A stretch of DNA of 64,000 nucleotides from Nannobrachium achirus (GCA_963921795.1 OY997661.1:37779820-37843819), one strand, 5' to 3'; positions 19,863 through 32,368 are shown, numbered from the stretch's first letter. The notes: generated by a model not told the origin, from the sequence alone. Made by a program: numbers and translations.

Positions 19863-22772
19863 CAGGGGTCGGCAATAGGCGGCCCGCAGGCCAAAATTGG
19901 CCCCCCAGTGATTTTATCTGGCCCCCGAGATAGTCTTTAAAAAAAAAAGAAAAAAAGAAAAAGTCGTCAAGTTTTTTTTTCTTTCTTTAATACAACATCA
20001 GAGGGACAAGTCTCAGTCACATTATCGCTATTATATCTGCTCCCTCTGCCCAACTAGAGAAACTATCCCCGCTTAATGAAGAATAATTATTAGGCTACGT
20101 GTAGGCCTCCGCCTATTATCATCCATGAAACATGACAGGCAGGCAGTATAACGGTTGGGAGGTGCGCTCGCTGCGCGTGCTCTCTCTTTCTTCCTCTCTC
20201 TCTCTCAAAAAGAAAAAGTCAGTGGACAGCATTAGTGCTGAAATAGCAAACAGGCAGTGTGGTATTAATAAAAACACCAGTTCAGTAAATCAATCAAACG
20301 TTATCTTCACTTATATGTGACTGTGACGGCACCAGGCAAATTAACAGTAACAATTATGCAATTAAACCAACTTAAAATGAAAAAAAAAAAAAAAAAGCTG
20401 AATCCACTTGATCATCGAGTGCTTGATCTCAGAAGCTCCTGAAACGACAGAGCACAGCATTGTGCGCAACATTAGGTATAAGAATTACTATGTGCTATTT
20501 ATTAACTAAATTAAAACTACAATTAGGCTTTTTAATAACAGGTCAGGTTTAGTACTCACTTAGTGTGAAAAGTGGCATCTCCCGGCGGTCACGATTTTCA
20601 TGTAATCTGGTGATATGGACGTCACTTTAATCCGCAGGCAGTTCTCCAGGTTTTTATCTGTCAATCGATTCCTCTCGTGCGTCTTTATTGCATTCATTGA
20701 TGAAAAGGCCGACTCACAGACATAGGTGGAAGGGAACATTGTGAGCACATAAAATGCGAGTCTCTTGATGTTACTGTACTCTTTTGAGCATGCAACCCAA
20801 AATGCACTCTTGGACTCCGCATTCTTTAGTGCAGCGCTGACCAGGGAGCTTGTTTGGAAGTCAATTAATTCCATTTCCAATGCAGCCTCATCTAACGAGG
20901 GGATAATTTCTTTCACATTGGAGGAGAAGTCGCCATCTGGTTTGTCGGTGAGCGGGTCACGTACAAAGGCAATGAGTTATTTTGGGATAAAGTAGTCATC
21001 AAACCTAGACGTGAAGTTGTCTCGTAGCTGCTTGATAAAGTCAGTCATCAGCTCTGTCACATGTCCCGGTCCCTGCTTTTTAAGTGTACTGAAATGAAGG
21101 AGCCTGCCAGAGGATATTTCTGTCTCTAACAACCCCAGCTTCGTCGTGAATGCCTCGAGCTTTTCAACCATATCCACGATGATTTTCTCCCTCCCCTGTA
21201 GCTGGAGGTTAAGCAGGTTTAGGTGGCCAAATATATCAGATAAGAATGCTACATTGGACATGAACGTTACGTCTCAGAGAAGGGCGAGGTGATCAGCTGC
21301 TGCTTTATTTTTGCTCAATTTAAGGAACGCTTTGACCTCTTCATTAAGTGAGCAGAAGCGCTCCAGTGCCTTTCCCTTGCTCAACCAGCGCACGTCATTG
21401 TGTATGAGCAGATCGTCGTGGGTGGCATCTTCGGACTCAGCCACTAGTTTTCGGAAAAGGCGACGTGTGCTTGACGTGGCCCTGACAAAATTAATGACTT
21501 TCATCACTTTATCCATAACGCTCTTCAGCTCACCACTGAGCCTGGCACAGAGGACACTTTGGTGAATGAGACAATGCAGGGCATGCATCTTGGTGGCTTT
21601 CAACCTGCTAACTAGACCCCTGTGCCTTCCCACCATCGCGGGAGCTCCGTCGGTCACAATTAAGTTAACCCTCTCAAATGACAAAGAATGCAGCCTGAAC
21701 AACTCCTCCAGTTTAGTAAATAAAACATCTGCAGTGGTGTGCCCTTCTAATGGGATGAGAGACAGCAGCTCTTCCTTGAACTCTTTTCCATCAAAATAGC
21801 GAACATAAACACACAACTGGGCTATATCTGTGTTGTCAGTGCTCTCATCAATAGCCATGGAAAAGTTATTCGCACGGCGGAGTCCATCGATAATTACATC
21901 CTCCACCGCGTCGGACAGAGCCTCGTTGCGTCGCGTAGCGGACCTGGCAGACATAGTGTCAGTTGTTTGACTGATGTAATGATACCATCCATAGACTTGT
22001 CGTCGGCAAGTTCTTCCAAAACTGTCACCATCATTTACTTAAAAACCTCAGCGTCTGTGAAGGGCTTGTTGTGCTTGGCGAGCAACCACGACGCCTTTAG
22101 AGAAGCACTTGTGACTTTTTGTTGGGATGTGAGGCCTCGCACAAGGATCCTGGTGCTGTTTGCATATTCTTTTTTCAGTCTTTCAATTTCTTTCTTTCTT
22201 GCCTCGGTTTGTGGTGGGAAGCTGACTTTGAATGCGGCATGATCCCCATCGTGGTGCCGCCTAACATTAAATTCTTTGGAAACAGCTACTGTTCTTTTGC
22301 AGATCAGACACACGGGAGTTGCATTCACGAAAGCAGGTAAGATAAAAAATATACTTTTCTGTCCATTCCTCTTTGAAAATGCGGTTTTCACTGTCCACTT
22401 TCCTCTTGAGACTTTTGGATAGGGCCATTGTTTCTCAGTCAGTGTGTTTGTTTTGCTTGACTAGCGGCAGGTGAAATGTTTCCTGCAATCAAGCAGACTG
22501 CAGACATGCGTGCACAAATAACAGCGCCCCCCATGCATTCTCACTCCAATACAGTTGTGTGTAACAATTAATCTAACTTGGTATAATTATTTGGCCTACA
22601 TCTGGGCAGGCGTAATGTTAAACCATTAATAATGACACAGTAGCAAGTAGCCTAATATTAATGATTTTTTATTTTTTTGTAATCAAGTTTTTATCATAAA
22701 TTTCGTTCTGGCCCCCCATGTAATGGCTTAGAAAAATATTGGCCCCAGGCTAAAATTAATTGCCGACCCCTG
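19863..22772 (-). mobile_element. hAT DNA transposon, about 2.9 kb, inactive
   Basis: Terminal inverted repeats CAGGGGTCGGCAAT (19863-19876) and ATTGCCGACCCCTG (22759-22772) are perfect over 14 bp. A perfect 8-bp target duplication, the hAT signature, flanks them. The ends also carry the GGCC-rich subterminal blocks usual in this family. The transposase on the minus strand is broken, so the copy needs help to move. It interrupted an older repeat rather than a gene. Confidence 0.93.
20560..22391 (-). pseudogene. hAT transposase remnant (ZBED/GTF2IRD2-like)
   Basis: Four collinear coding fragments read on the minus strand: 22391-22035, 21954-21274, 21261-20977 and 20916-20560. They are separated by stops or frame changes. 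The first has a BED-like zinc cluster (CLICKRTVAVSKEFNVRRHH). The second has the RNase H-like core (FSMAIDESTDNTDIAQL and VTDGAPAMVG). The last carries the C-terminal dimerisation region (FPSTYVCESAFSSMNAIK, then NRLTDKNLENCLRI). This domain order fits the hAT subfamily that includes the domesticated GTF2IRD2 and ZBED-type proteins. At least three disruptions make it non-functional. I leave it as separate pieces. Confidence 0.88.
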
Positions 22773-22780
22773 CCATATAG
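22773..22780 (+). repeat. Right 8-bp target-site duplication of the hAT element
   Basis: CCATATAG matches the left copy at 19855-19862. Confidence 0.9.
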
Positions 22781-23219
22781 TATACAGTCGTCCCCTCTAC
22801 CTGGAAGCGCGACCACGGCCAGGGGCTAAGCTCGACTGAAACCGGGGGGTCCGAGCGCGACTCATGGGGGGACTGTTGTTGACTACCAGGCTGGTCTACA
22901 ACGACCGAGGAACTGACAGAGCACCCGACAGTACCTATTTGTACCGCTGCCACCAATGTAGCCCTGGCCGGGAAGCCAGGGCGCTACCGGTCTGCCAAAG
23001 AGCCAGGCTCGCTAGGGAGCAACGCACATACCATATAGCGGCTATATGGTGTGAATGAATGAATGAATATTTTATTTCCGTGTCTGGACAATATTTGACC
23101 CATCCTATATGGGATTATCAGACACATCAAATACATACTGTACATGTAAACCAAAAACAGACATTCCAGTGCAAATTCCACCAACAGCTAAATACAAAGA
23201 ATACAGTATCTCACAGAAA
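22781..23219. repeat. Dispersed repeat and LINE-like tail before the Helitron array
   Basis: 22955-23040 repeats, with changes, the block left of the hAT element (GCCAAAGAGCCAGGCTC, GAGCAACGCACA, CCATATAG). A (GAAT)n run and ATATTTTATTTCCGTGTC at about 23053-23085 look like a minus-strand LINE or SINE tail. No gene. Confidence 0.5.
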
Positions 23220-24760
23220 CTAGAAAAATATTGTTCCTTCGAAACAATTGTGGGCTCGCTTCTAGCCAGAAAACAATGGCTATAAAAGTACAAAATGTCA
23301 AAATCGCAGGCAGTGCTCTCTTTGACGTTACTGACGTCAAAGATGGGTCCATTTTTTCCAAAAATGTGTTATGCAAAAGTTGACCCGCTGGTGGCGCTAT
23401 AACAGGCCAATGATAGAAGGGTGGTATCTGTTCCTTGACCTATTGGGAATGTGCTTGCAAGATTTCACGCACATCCCAGGCTGTGTTCATGATTTGAGGT
23501 GTTTTTGGCTTTGGCCACTTTATCGCTGCTTGCAGCTATATTTATTATTATTATTTTATTATTTTATTGTATGCACTTCATAGGCATGTTAGATAAAGGT
23601 CCTTAGATTGTGTGTAGAATGTTTCATGCAAATTGCTAAAAAGAAATCCTAGAATAAAAACGGTTTTAAGCGTTTCACAAACTGCTCAAAATGATATAGC
23701 GCCCCCCTTTGGCCAATTGGGGTATGATTGGTTTTAGTGATATTTGGAATAACACTCTACATCTTTGCCAAATGCCATGAACATGCTACTTTGTATGTAT
23801 GATTTAGAGGCAGAAGAATAATTTGCATAAAAATGCAATATTCATTGAATAAAAAAAAAAAGCATGTTTCAATTTTAAAGAAATCCGATCTGACAGATCT
23901 TTAGATATTGGTCCAAAGTTCACGTAAAAAAAGTTTTGTGCACGTGACGCAAAAATTTCAGAATAAAAGCCGGTTTACGCGTTTTACAAACTGCTCAAAT
24001 TGGCGGAAAATCTAAGGGCGGAGCTTACTTAACAACGACACAGATGTCTTCCGCTTGAGTCAAAGCACGCGTGTAACAAGTTGCATGTCTTCAAACGAAA
24101 CGAGTCAAGACTTATGCCCGTTTGAAGTTTGAATTTTCAAACGCTTCGTATAGCGCCCCCCTTTGGCCAATTGGAATAAGATTGGTTTCAGTGATATTTG
24201 GACTAACCCTCTACATGTTTGCCAAATGCCATGAAAGTAACACTTTGCATGTTTGATTTAGAGGCAGAATAATAATTTGCATAAAACCGCAATATGAATT
24301 GAATTATAAAAAATTAATGGTTTAACGTACAAACTTCTCACCACATAGACTGTATAGGTATTGGTCCAAAGTTCATGTGAAAAAAGTGTTGTGCACTTGA
24401 CGCGAAAATCCCAGGAGGAGATAGATTTTTACTGTTTTTCATATAATTCCGAATTGTGGGAGACCTAAAGGTCAGAGGTCAAAAGTTAGCGGGTAAAAGT
24501 TGTTCGGCATGAGGAGACGCATAAGTGTATACAGGTTTCATGGCTGTATGTATAACACAGCATGAGCTATACCTGTTCAAAGTTTGCACTTTTGAAGGCT
24601 TCCTACAGCGCCACCATTTGGCCGATTGCTGTAAAAAGTAATAGCACACTTCACCACAGTAAACTGAACACATTGATGTTTTTATTTTCATTTTCTCACT
24701 AAGTATGTAGGAGTAGAAAGGAACCGAAGTTCCCGTCTACTGTTGACTGACTGATAGATA
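23220..24760 (-). mobile_element. Helitron-like unit 1, subtype A
   Basis: On the minus strand the 3' end is ATTGTTTCGAAGGAACAAT (hairpin), ATTTTT, CTAG, then T, the Helitron 3' layout. The 5' side ends in a short GTCA/GATA tract. The unit is non-coding and contains two similar internal blocks, each with AGCGCCCCCCTTTGGCC. It has a CRE-like TGACGTCA near its 3' end and a 3'-proximal GCGAGCCCACAA block. Confidence 0.7.
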
Positions 24761-24762
24761 AA

Positions 24763-26309
24763 CTAGAAAAATATTGTTCCTTCGAAACAATTGTGGGCTC
24801 GCTTCAAGCCGGAAAACAATGGCTATAAAAGTACAAAATGTCAAGATCGCAGGCAGTGCTCTCTTTGATGTTACTGACGTCAAAGATTGGTCCATTTTGT
24901 TCCAAAAATGTGTTGTGCAAAAGTTGACCCGCTGGTGGCGCTATAACAGGCCAATGTAAGAAGGGTGGTATCTGTTCCTTGACCTATTGGGAATGTGCTT
25001 GCAAGATTTCACGCACATCGCAGGCTGTGTTCATGATTTGAGGTGTTTTTGGCTTTGGCCACTTTATCGCTGCTTGCAGCTATATTTATTATTATTATTT
25101 TATAATTTTTTTGTGTGCACTTCATAGGCATGTTAGATAAAGGTCCTTAGATTGCGTGTAGAATGTTTCATGCAAATTGCAAAAAAAATCCTAGAATAAA
25201 AAAGGGTTTAAGCGTTTTACAAACTGCTCAAAATTATATAGCGCCCCCCTTTGGCCATTTGGGGTAAGATTGGTTTCAGTGATATTTGAACTAACCCTCT
25301 ACACTATTTTGTCATGAAAATCTGACTTTGCATGTATGTTTTAGAGGCAGAAGAATAATTTGCATAAAAATGCAATATTGTTTGAATTATTTAAAAAAGC
25401 ATGTTTCAATGTTAAAGAAATCCGATCTGACAGATCTTTAGATATCGGTCCAAAGTTCACGTAAAAAAAGTTTTGTGCACGTGACGCGAAAATTCCAGAA
25501 TAAAAGCGGTTTACGCGTTTTACAAACTGCTCAAAATGGCGGAAAATCGAAGGGCGGAGCTTACTTAACAACGACACAGATGTCTTCCGCTTGAGTCAAA
25601 GCACGCGTGTAACAAGTTGCATGTCTTCAAACGAAACGAGTCATGACTTATGCCCGTTTGAAGTTTGAATTTTCAGACGCTTCGTATAGCGCCCCCCTTT
25701 GGCCGATTGGAATAAAATTGGTTTCAGTGATACTTTGACTAACCCTCCACATCTTTGCCAAATGCCATGAACGTGTAACTTTGCATGTATGATTTAGAGG
25801 CCGAAGAATAATTTGCATAAAACCGCAATATATATTGAATTATTAAAAAATCATTATTTAACGTACAAACTTCTCACCACATAGCCTGTGTAGATATAGG
25901 TTCAAAGTTCATGTGAAAAAAGTTTTGTGCACTTGACGCGAAAATCCCAGGAGGAGATAGATTTTTACTGTTTTTCATATAATTCCGAATTGTGGGAGAC
26001 CTAAAGGTCAGAGGTCAAAAGTTAGAGGGTAAAAGTTGTTCGGCATGAGGAGACGCATACGTGTATACAGGTTTCATGGCTGTAACTAAAACACAGCATG
26101 AGCTATACCTGTTCAAAGTTCGCACTTTCGAAGGCTTCCTACAGCGCCACCATTTGGCTGATTGCTATAAAAAATAATAGCACACTTCGCCACTGTAAAC
26201 TGAACACATTGATGTTTTTATTTTCATTTTCTCACTAAGTATGTAGGAGTAGAAAGGAACCGAAGTTTTGAGGAGAAGTTGATATAGTATAGTATAGTAT
26301 AGTATAGAA
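24763..26309 (-). mobile_element. Helitron-like unit 2, subtype B
   Basis: Same 3' hairpin-CTAG end as unit 1, 1543 bp further on. Subtype B differs at diagnostic points: CAAGCCGG instead of TAGCCAG, TTTTGTTCC instead of TTTTTTCC, and GTAAGAAGG instead of GATAGAAGG. Its 5' side ends in a (TATAG)n tract. Confidence 0.7.
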
Positions 26310-26310
26310 A

Positions 26311-28217
26311 CTAGAAAAATATTGTTCCTTCGAAACAATTGTGGGCTCGCTTCTAGCCAGAAAACAATGGCTATAAAAGTACAAAATGTCAAGATCGCAG
26401 GCAGTGCTCTCTTTGACGTTACTGACGTCAAAGATTGGTCCATTTTTTCCAAAAATGTTATGCAAAAGTTGACCCGCTGGTGGCGCTATAACAGGCCAAT
26501 GATAGAAGGGTGGTATCTGTTCCTTGACCTATTGGGAATGTGCTTGCAAGATTTCACGCACATCCCAGGCTGTGTTCATGATTTGAGGTGTTTTTGGCTT
26601 TGGCCACTTTATCGCTGCTTGCAGCTATATTTATTATTATTATTTTATTATTTTATTGTATGCACTTCATAGGCATGTTAGATAAAGGTCCTTATATTGC
26701 GTGTAGAATGTTTCATGCAAATTGCTAAAAATAAATCCTAGAATAAAAACGGTTTTAAGCGTTTCACAAACTGCTCAAAATGATATAGCGCCCCCCTTTG
26801 GCCAATTGGGGTATGATTGGTTTTAGTGATATTTGGAATAACACTCTACATCTTTGCCAAATGCCATGAACATGCTACGTTGTATGTATGATTTAGAGGC
26901 AGAAGAATAATTTGCATAAAAATGCAATATTCATTGAATTATTTAAAAAAGCATGTTTCAATTTTAAAGAAATCCGATCTGACAGATCTTTAGATATCGG
27001 TCCAAAGTTCACATAAAAAAAGTTTTGTGCACGTGACGCGAAAATTTCAGAATAAAAGCGGGTTTACGCGTTTTACAAACTGCTCAAATTGGCGGAAAAT
27101 CTAAGGGCGGAGCTTACTTAACAACGACACAGATGTCTTCCGCTTGAGTCAAAGCACGCGTGTAACAAGTTGCATGTCTTCAAACGAAACGAGTCAAGAC
27201 TTATGCCCGTTTGAAGTTTGAATTTTCAAACGCTTCGTATAGCGCCCCCCTTTGGCCAATTGGAATAAGATTGGTTTCAGTGATATTTGGACTAACCCTC
27301 TACATGTTTTCCAAATGCCATGAAAGTAACACTTTGCATGTTTGATTTAGAGGCAGAATAATAATTTGCATAAAACCGCAATATGAATTGAATTATTAAA
27401 AATTAATGGTTTAACATACAAACTTCTCACCACATAGACTGTATAGGTATTGGTCCAAAGTTCATGTGAAAAAAGTTTTGTGCACTTGACGCGAAAATCC
27501 CAGGAGGAGATAGATTTTTACTGTTTTTCATATAATTCCGAATTGTGGGAGACCTAAAGGTCAGAGGTCAAAAGTTAGAGGGTAAAAGTTGTTCGGCATG
27601 AGGAGACGCATACGTGTATACAGGTTTCATGGCTGTACCTAAAACACAGCATGAGCTATACCTGTTCAAAGTTCGCACTTTCGAAGGCTTCCTACAGCGC
27701 CACCATTTGGCCGATTGCTATAAAAAATAATAGCACACTTCGCTACTGTAAGCTGAACACATTGATGTTTTTATTTGACCTACGGTTCAATAGTTATAGG
27801 GCAAAACGTAAAGTGGGGTGTTATAGCGCCACCATGTGGCCGACTGATGTAATTATTTTTTAATTAATTCTTACAATTATTATGAATCTCCTCTTCAAGT
27901 TTTGAAACTGTAGACCCTATGGTTTGCAAGAGAGAAAATAATTGAATGTGAGTTTTTGCGATTCCCATTATAAGTCAATGGGGAAAATTAATTCACTAAT
28001 AAATTAATATCAATTAAACGATACAACTTTACTCTTAGAAAAGTAATAGCACACGATTCCCGATTACGCCGGTCGATTTGACATATGACGCGAGTGTGTG
28101 GCGCAAAAACTGTGGGAGGAGATTCGCGCCAAACTTTTGGTTACATTGAAAGAATAATAATAATAATAAAGTTTCCCTAGAACTATAGTGTGTTGCCCTG
28201 TAAGGGCAACCACACTA
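26311..28217 (-). mobile_element. Helitron-like unit 3, chimeric
   Basis: From 26311 to about 27775 it is a subtype A unit. From there to 28217 it switches to the 5' part of the other families (GACCTACGGTTCAA, then GCGCCACCATGTGGCC), matching 40784-41160 and 49887-50320. It ends in the hairpin GTTGCCCTGTAAGGGCAAC followed by CACACTA. The switch falls in a T-rich stretch shared by both parents. Confidence 0.75.
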
Positions 28218-28264
28218 ACTAGAAATACTGTTCCTTCGAAACAGTGTGGGCTCGCTTCCAACCC

Positions 28265-28860
28265 AACAAATAGGATACTTTAAGGTACTGTAAGGTACAG
28301 TACCTTACAGTATTGTACTGTACCTTGCTATACTGTACTGCACCTTACTGTACTGTACTGTACTGTACTGTGCTGTACTGTAACTTACTGTACTTTACTG
28401 TACTCTACTGTACTGTACTTTACTGTATTCTACTGTAACTTACTGTACTTTACTGTACTCTACTGTACCTTACTGTACTGTACTCTACTGTACCTTACTG
28501 TACTGTACTGTACCTTACTGTACTATACTATACTGTACTCTACTGTACCGTACTGTACCTTACTGTACTGTACTCTACTGTACCTTACTATACTGTACTT
28601 TACTGTACTCTACTGTACTTTACTGTACTCCACTGTACCTTACTGTACTTTATTCTACTTTACTGTACTTTATTGTACTTTACTGTACTCTACTGTACCT
28701 TACTGTACTGTATTGTACTTTACTGTACCTTACTGTACTGTACTGTACTCTACTGTACCTTTCTGTACTGTACCTTTCTGTACCTTACTGTACTTTACTG
28801 TACTCTACTGAACCTTACTGTACTTTTACTGTACTCTACTGAACCTTACTGTACTGTACA
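28265..28860 (+). repeat. (TACTG)n-type satellite, about 600 bp
   Basis: Dense array of 5-bp TACTG with TACTT/TACTC/TACCT variants, often alternating as 10-bp steps. It starts about 40 bp inside a Helitron-like 3' end. Open frames in it are artefacts. Confidence 0.95.
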
Positions 28861-29480
28861 TATTCTATGTGTTCTAGATCTACATTTTTGATTCTGTGTT
28901 TGGGAACCAGCAACTGTCAAATGGACTCCAACTGTAGTGGAGTATATTGAGTGCATATACTGTAGGCTAACAATCCCAGATCACATCTGTCCTCCACTAT
29001 GTCTATAACCAAGGCGTTCTTCTATGTGGCCACTCCAGACTGAGGAGTGGAGCATGGCTTTTATTGTGTTTGTGGATCTGACTTGGAAATGCATTGGTTT
29101 TGATATCTCCCTGACAACCAACAACAACCACTAATATGGCTGACTGTCCCTGCGGGCTCTAGGATATATGGCTATGGGATTTACATCCCATCGCCCGGAC
29201 TTGATTCTTGATCACAGCTGTGTAATCAGTAGAGTGGAGAGGGACATTTATTTATAGTTTTAACTATAACTATAGTTTTATACATCACACAGCTTAGACA
29301 TTTGGATCAAATCAGAGAGCAGACCTGTGTGAACGCAATGATATAGATAGCATATCTGAAGTGTGAACACTGCAGCCACAGCGCCTTAACATAAACATGG
29401 GTCTATTATCCTTCTCTCCACTCTGTCCCCACTCACTAAACCCATTGGAAATGCATTGGGTGCTTAAAGTTAAACATTTT
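28861..29480. other. Unique stretch within unit 4, no gene seen
   Basis: AT-rich sequence without coding signal, RNA gene or strong repeat, other than a short ATAGTTTTAACTATAAC inverted repeat near 29256. Confidence 0.5.
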
Positions 29481-29734
29481 TATTTTTTTATATTTATACT
29501 ACAAAACATTTCAAAACCAAAAGTACAAGCACACGTGTCCTCAGTAAGCTGAACACATAAAAATTTGAATGGTGTTGAAAGGTGTAAGCGTTTAAGAGAT
29601 GAAGCGCGCCAAAGTTTTGAGGAGATACTGACTGATAGATAAACAAATAAATAACTAGAAAAGCAGTTCCTGCAGAAACTGCGTGGGCTCGCTCGAAACT
29701 GTTATGAAGTAATAATAGAAAATGCATTTAAGCG

Positions 29735-29998
29735 CAAGTTTTTTGAAAAAAAAAAGTTTTTTGAAAAAAAAGTTTTTTGAAAAAAAGTTTTTTGAAAAAA
29801 AAAAGTTTTTTGAAAAAAAAGTTTTTTGAAAAAAAAGTTTTTTGAAATAAAAAATTTTGAAAAAATTTTTTTTTGAAAAAAATGTTTTTGAAAAAAAAAT
29901 TTTTTTGAAAAAAAAACATTTTTGAAAAAAAATGTTTTTGAAAAAAAAAGTTTTTTGAAAAAAAAAAGTTTTTTGAAAAAAAAACGTTTTTTGAAAAT
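29735..29998 (+). repeat. Self-complementary A/T minisatellite, about 16-18 bp units
   Basis: About 16 units of AGTTTTTTGAAAAAAAA. Each TTTTTTGAAAAAA core is near-palindromic, so the array can fold as a run of hairpins. The lysine/phenylalanine-rich frames through it are not genes. Confidence 0.92.
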
Positions 29999-29999
29999 T

Positions 30000-30896
30000 G
30001 AAAATTGGTATGGAACTGCCGATGGAATTAGATCTACAAATCATGGGGATGGGACTGGTTCTAGAATTAGATCTACAAATCATGTGGATGTGACTGGTTT
30101 TAGAATTAGATCTACAAATCTTGTGGATGAGACAGGTGATGGATTTAGAGCTACAAATTATGGTATGGAACTGCCGATTGAATTAGATCTACAAATCATG
30201 TGGATGTGACTGGTTTTAGAATTAGATCTACAAATCATGTGGATGAGCTACAAATTATGGTATGGAACTGCCGATGGAATTAGATCTACAAATTAGATCT
30301 ACAAATCATGGGGATGGGACTGGTTTTAGAATTAGATCTACAAATCATGTGGATGTGACAGGTGATGGATTTAGAGCTAAAAATTATGGTATGGAACTGC
30401 CGATGGAATTAGATCTACAAATCATGGGTATGGGACTGGTTTTAGAATTAGATCTACAAATCATGTGGATGTGACTGGTTTTATAATTAGATCTACAAAT
30501 CATGTGGATGAGACAGGTGATGGATTTAGAGCTACAAATTATGGTATGGAACTGCCGATTGAAATAGATCTACAAATCATGGGGATGGGACTGGTTTTAG
30601 AATTAGATCTACAAATCATGTGGATGTGACTGGTTTTAGAATTAGATCTACAAATCATGTGGATGTGACAGGTGATGGATTTAGAGCTACAAATTATGGT
30701 ATGGAACTGCCGATGGAATTAGATTTAAAAATCATGGGGATGGGACTGGTTTTAGAATTAGATCTACAAATCATGTGGATGTGACAGGTGATGGATTTAG
30801 AGCTCCAAATTATGGTTTGGAACTGCCGATGGAATTAGATCTAAAAATCATTGGGATGGGACTGGTTTTAGAATTAGATCTACCAATCATGTGGAA
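30000..30896 (+). repeat. Higher-order minisatellite with ATTAGATCTACAAATCATG core
   Basis: Monomers of about 36-39 bp share TTAGATCTACAAATCATG and alternate in type (ATGGGACTGG, ATGTGACTGG, ATGTGACAGG, GGAACTGCCG). They form longer repeating sets of about four monomers. The reading frame is partly kept, but I see no start, promoter or family likeness, so I treat it as non-coding. The core resembles the Helitron arm GATCTACAAGCTCAC next to it. Confidence 0.9.
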
Positions 30897-30899
30897 GTG

Positions 30900-30989
<90 letters not shown>

Positions 30990-31074
30990 TACATGCGTGC
31001 GTGCGTGCGTGTGTGTGCGTGCGTGCGTGTGAGTATGCATGTGTATGTGTGCATACATGCGTGCGTGCGTCCAT
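30900..31074 (+). repeat. (GT)n/(GCGT)n microsatellite
   Basis: A GT run passes into a GCGT run and then mixed GTGC/ATGT steps. Many overlapping artefact frames arise from it on both strands. Confidence 0.95.
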
Positions 31075-31114
31075 GTGTTCCCTGGACCACACTTTGAGAA
31101 CCAGATAAATAGCC

Positions 31115-31167
31115 GATCTACAAGCTCACAAAGTTACACAGTGCAACTTATTGTGAGCTTGTAAATC
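31115..31167. repeat. Helitron-type terminal hairpin
   Basis: GATCTACAAGCTCACAA pairs with TTGTGAGCTTGTAAATC. The inner bases AAGTT and AACTT extend the stem. It is the clearest full hairpin of the motif that bounds the autonomous Helitron. Confidence 0.75.
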
Positions 31168-32368
31168 ATGTGAGACCACTGACTCAGCACTGTAATTAAA
31201 GTTAATAAGGAGCACCTTTGCTTCTGAGCTGTAGAACTGTTTGTTCAAGATATGGGCCATATCCATTGGTTTGAATAGGGAGCGCAAGTGTACGAACTGA
31301 TCGCTCTCCCGGAAACACGAAAAGTTGAAAACACATAGTCTTTGCTCGGGGAGTGGCTCGGTGAGTGGCTCTACGAACATTGCGATTCTGATGTTAAAAG
31401 GATCAATAATGTGCGCATGAGAGCAAGCTAGAAATGTTTGGGGGAAAATACAAAAATTCCGAAAACCAGAAAAAAAATGACTTGAGGTGAATGGGGCGTC
31501 TGAGGCGCGACCCGGCACTCAGAGGGCCATAGATGAAATTCTGTAAGTCTCTGTTTTATTTTAGTTGCACTTTACGAAACACGACGAGCGTGGCTACAAA
31601 CGTGCCAAAAAACATGCATACATTTTAAATATTCTGGCCGTGAGGACGATTCGTTCAGAGAACTTCATTACTTTAAGAACAAGTCTCCCACACTCTAGCT
31701 ACACTCTAGGACTGGTTTTCCCGCCAAAAATATCCCCAAAATACCCCAAAACACTCTACCTTTGGACTGCGATTGTGGAAGAACGGTATGACGTTTTCGA
31801 ATACCGTTTGAACCACGATGAAGTCCAAAAGCGCGTGAGCGTTTTTCAAGTTTGAATCGCGTTCCTACGTAAATGTATGCCAGAGTAATGAGGCTATAAA
31901 GTTTAGTGAAAAAGTAAAAATGTTAAAGTCAGATCCCATTCATTCTCTATGGGATGAAAGATTTATGAATAAAGTTAAATATTTCAAACAGTATAAACTT
32001 TTAAATAATTTCGAAAACAACAATGAAACTTCAAACCTTGCTGAACATTTCAAAGTTGGAACGAAGTTTTTATGTTAAAGTATGAAAGAGTTATAAGAGC
32101 ACAAAGAATTTGCACCAGAAAAGTGGGCACTTTTTTGCATAGACTCCCATTATAAGGAGGAAAAATAAAAGTTTAAAAGTTAAATATTTCCGAAAATATG
32201 AAATATTTTGAAAAGAAAAGTACAAGCACACATCACTGTAGAAAGCTGAACATGTTGAAGTTGGAACGAAGTTTGTAGCACAAAGTGTGAGGGAGTTGAA
32301 AGATGCCGAAGAAAGTGGTCGGACCCTTGGAAGTTTTAAAGAATAAACATAAACTGGGGTATAACAAG
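31168..32368. other. AT-rich, non-coding body of unit 5
   Basis: No convincing gene. The part from about 31860 shares the style of other Helitron-like units here: calm AT-rich text with TCTATGGGATGAAAG, and CCCATTATAAGGAGG, similar to CCCATTATAAGTCAATGGGG in units 3, 11 and 17. Confidence 0.5.

Larger units (their letters stand above)
28219..29653 (-). mobile_element. Helitron-like unit 4 (terminal family 2) filled with a CTGTA array
   Basis: The 3' end on the minus strand is CTGTTTCGAAGGAACAG, TATTT, CTAG, T. The interior holds the CTGTA satellite and unique DNA. The other end carries GTTTTGAGGAGATACTGAC, a GATA run and an AAAT run like the 5' tails of the other units. The extent is inferred from the two ends. 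Confidence 0.5.

Noticed and set aside
20560..22391. Domesticated hAT-derived host gene
   Set aside because: The frame is broken at least three times and the copy still has its inverted repeats and target duplication, so it is a dead transposon rather than a retained gene.
29655..31110. Lysine/phenylalanine-rich, Met-Glu-Leu-rich and Thr-His/Val-Cys frames
   Set aside because: They are readings of simple repeats.
31126..31518. A 130-codon minus-strand frame next to a Helitron hairpin
   Set aside because: It runs through the hairpin itself and shows no domain, promoter or likeness to a known family.
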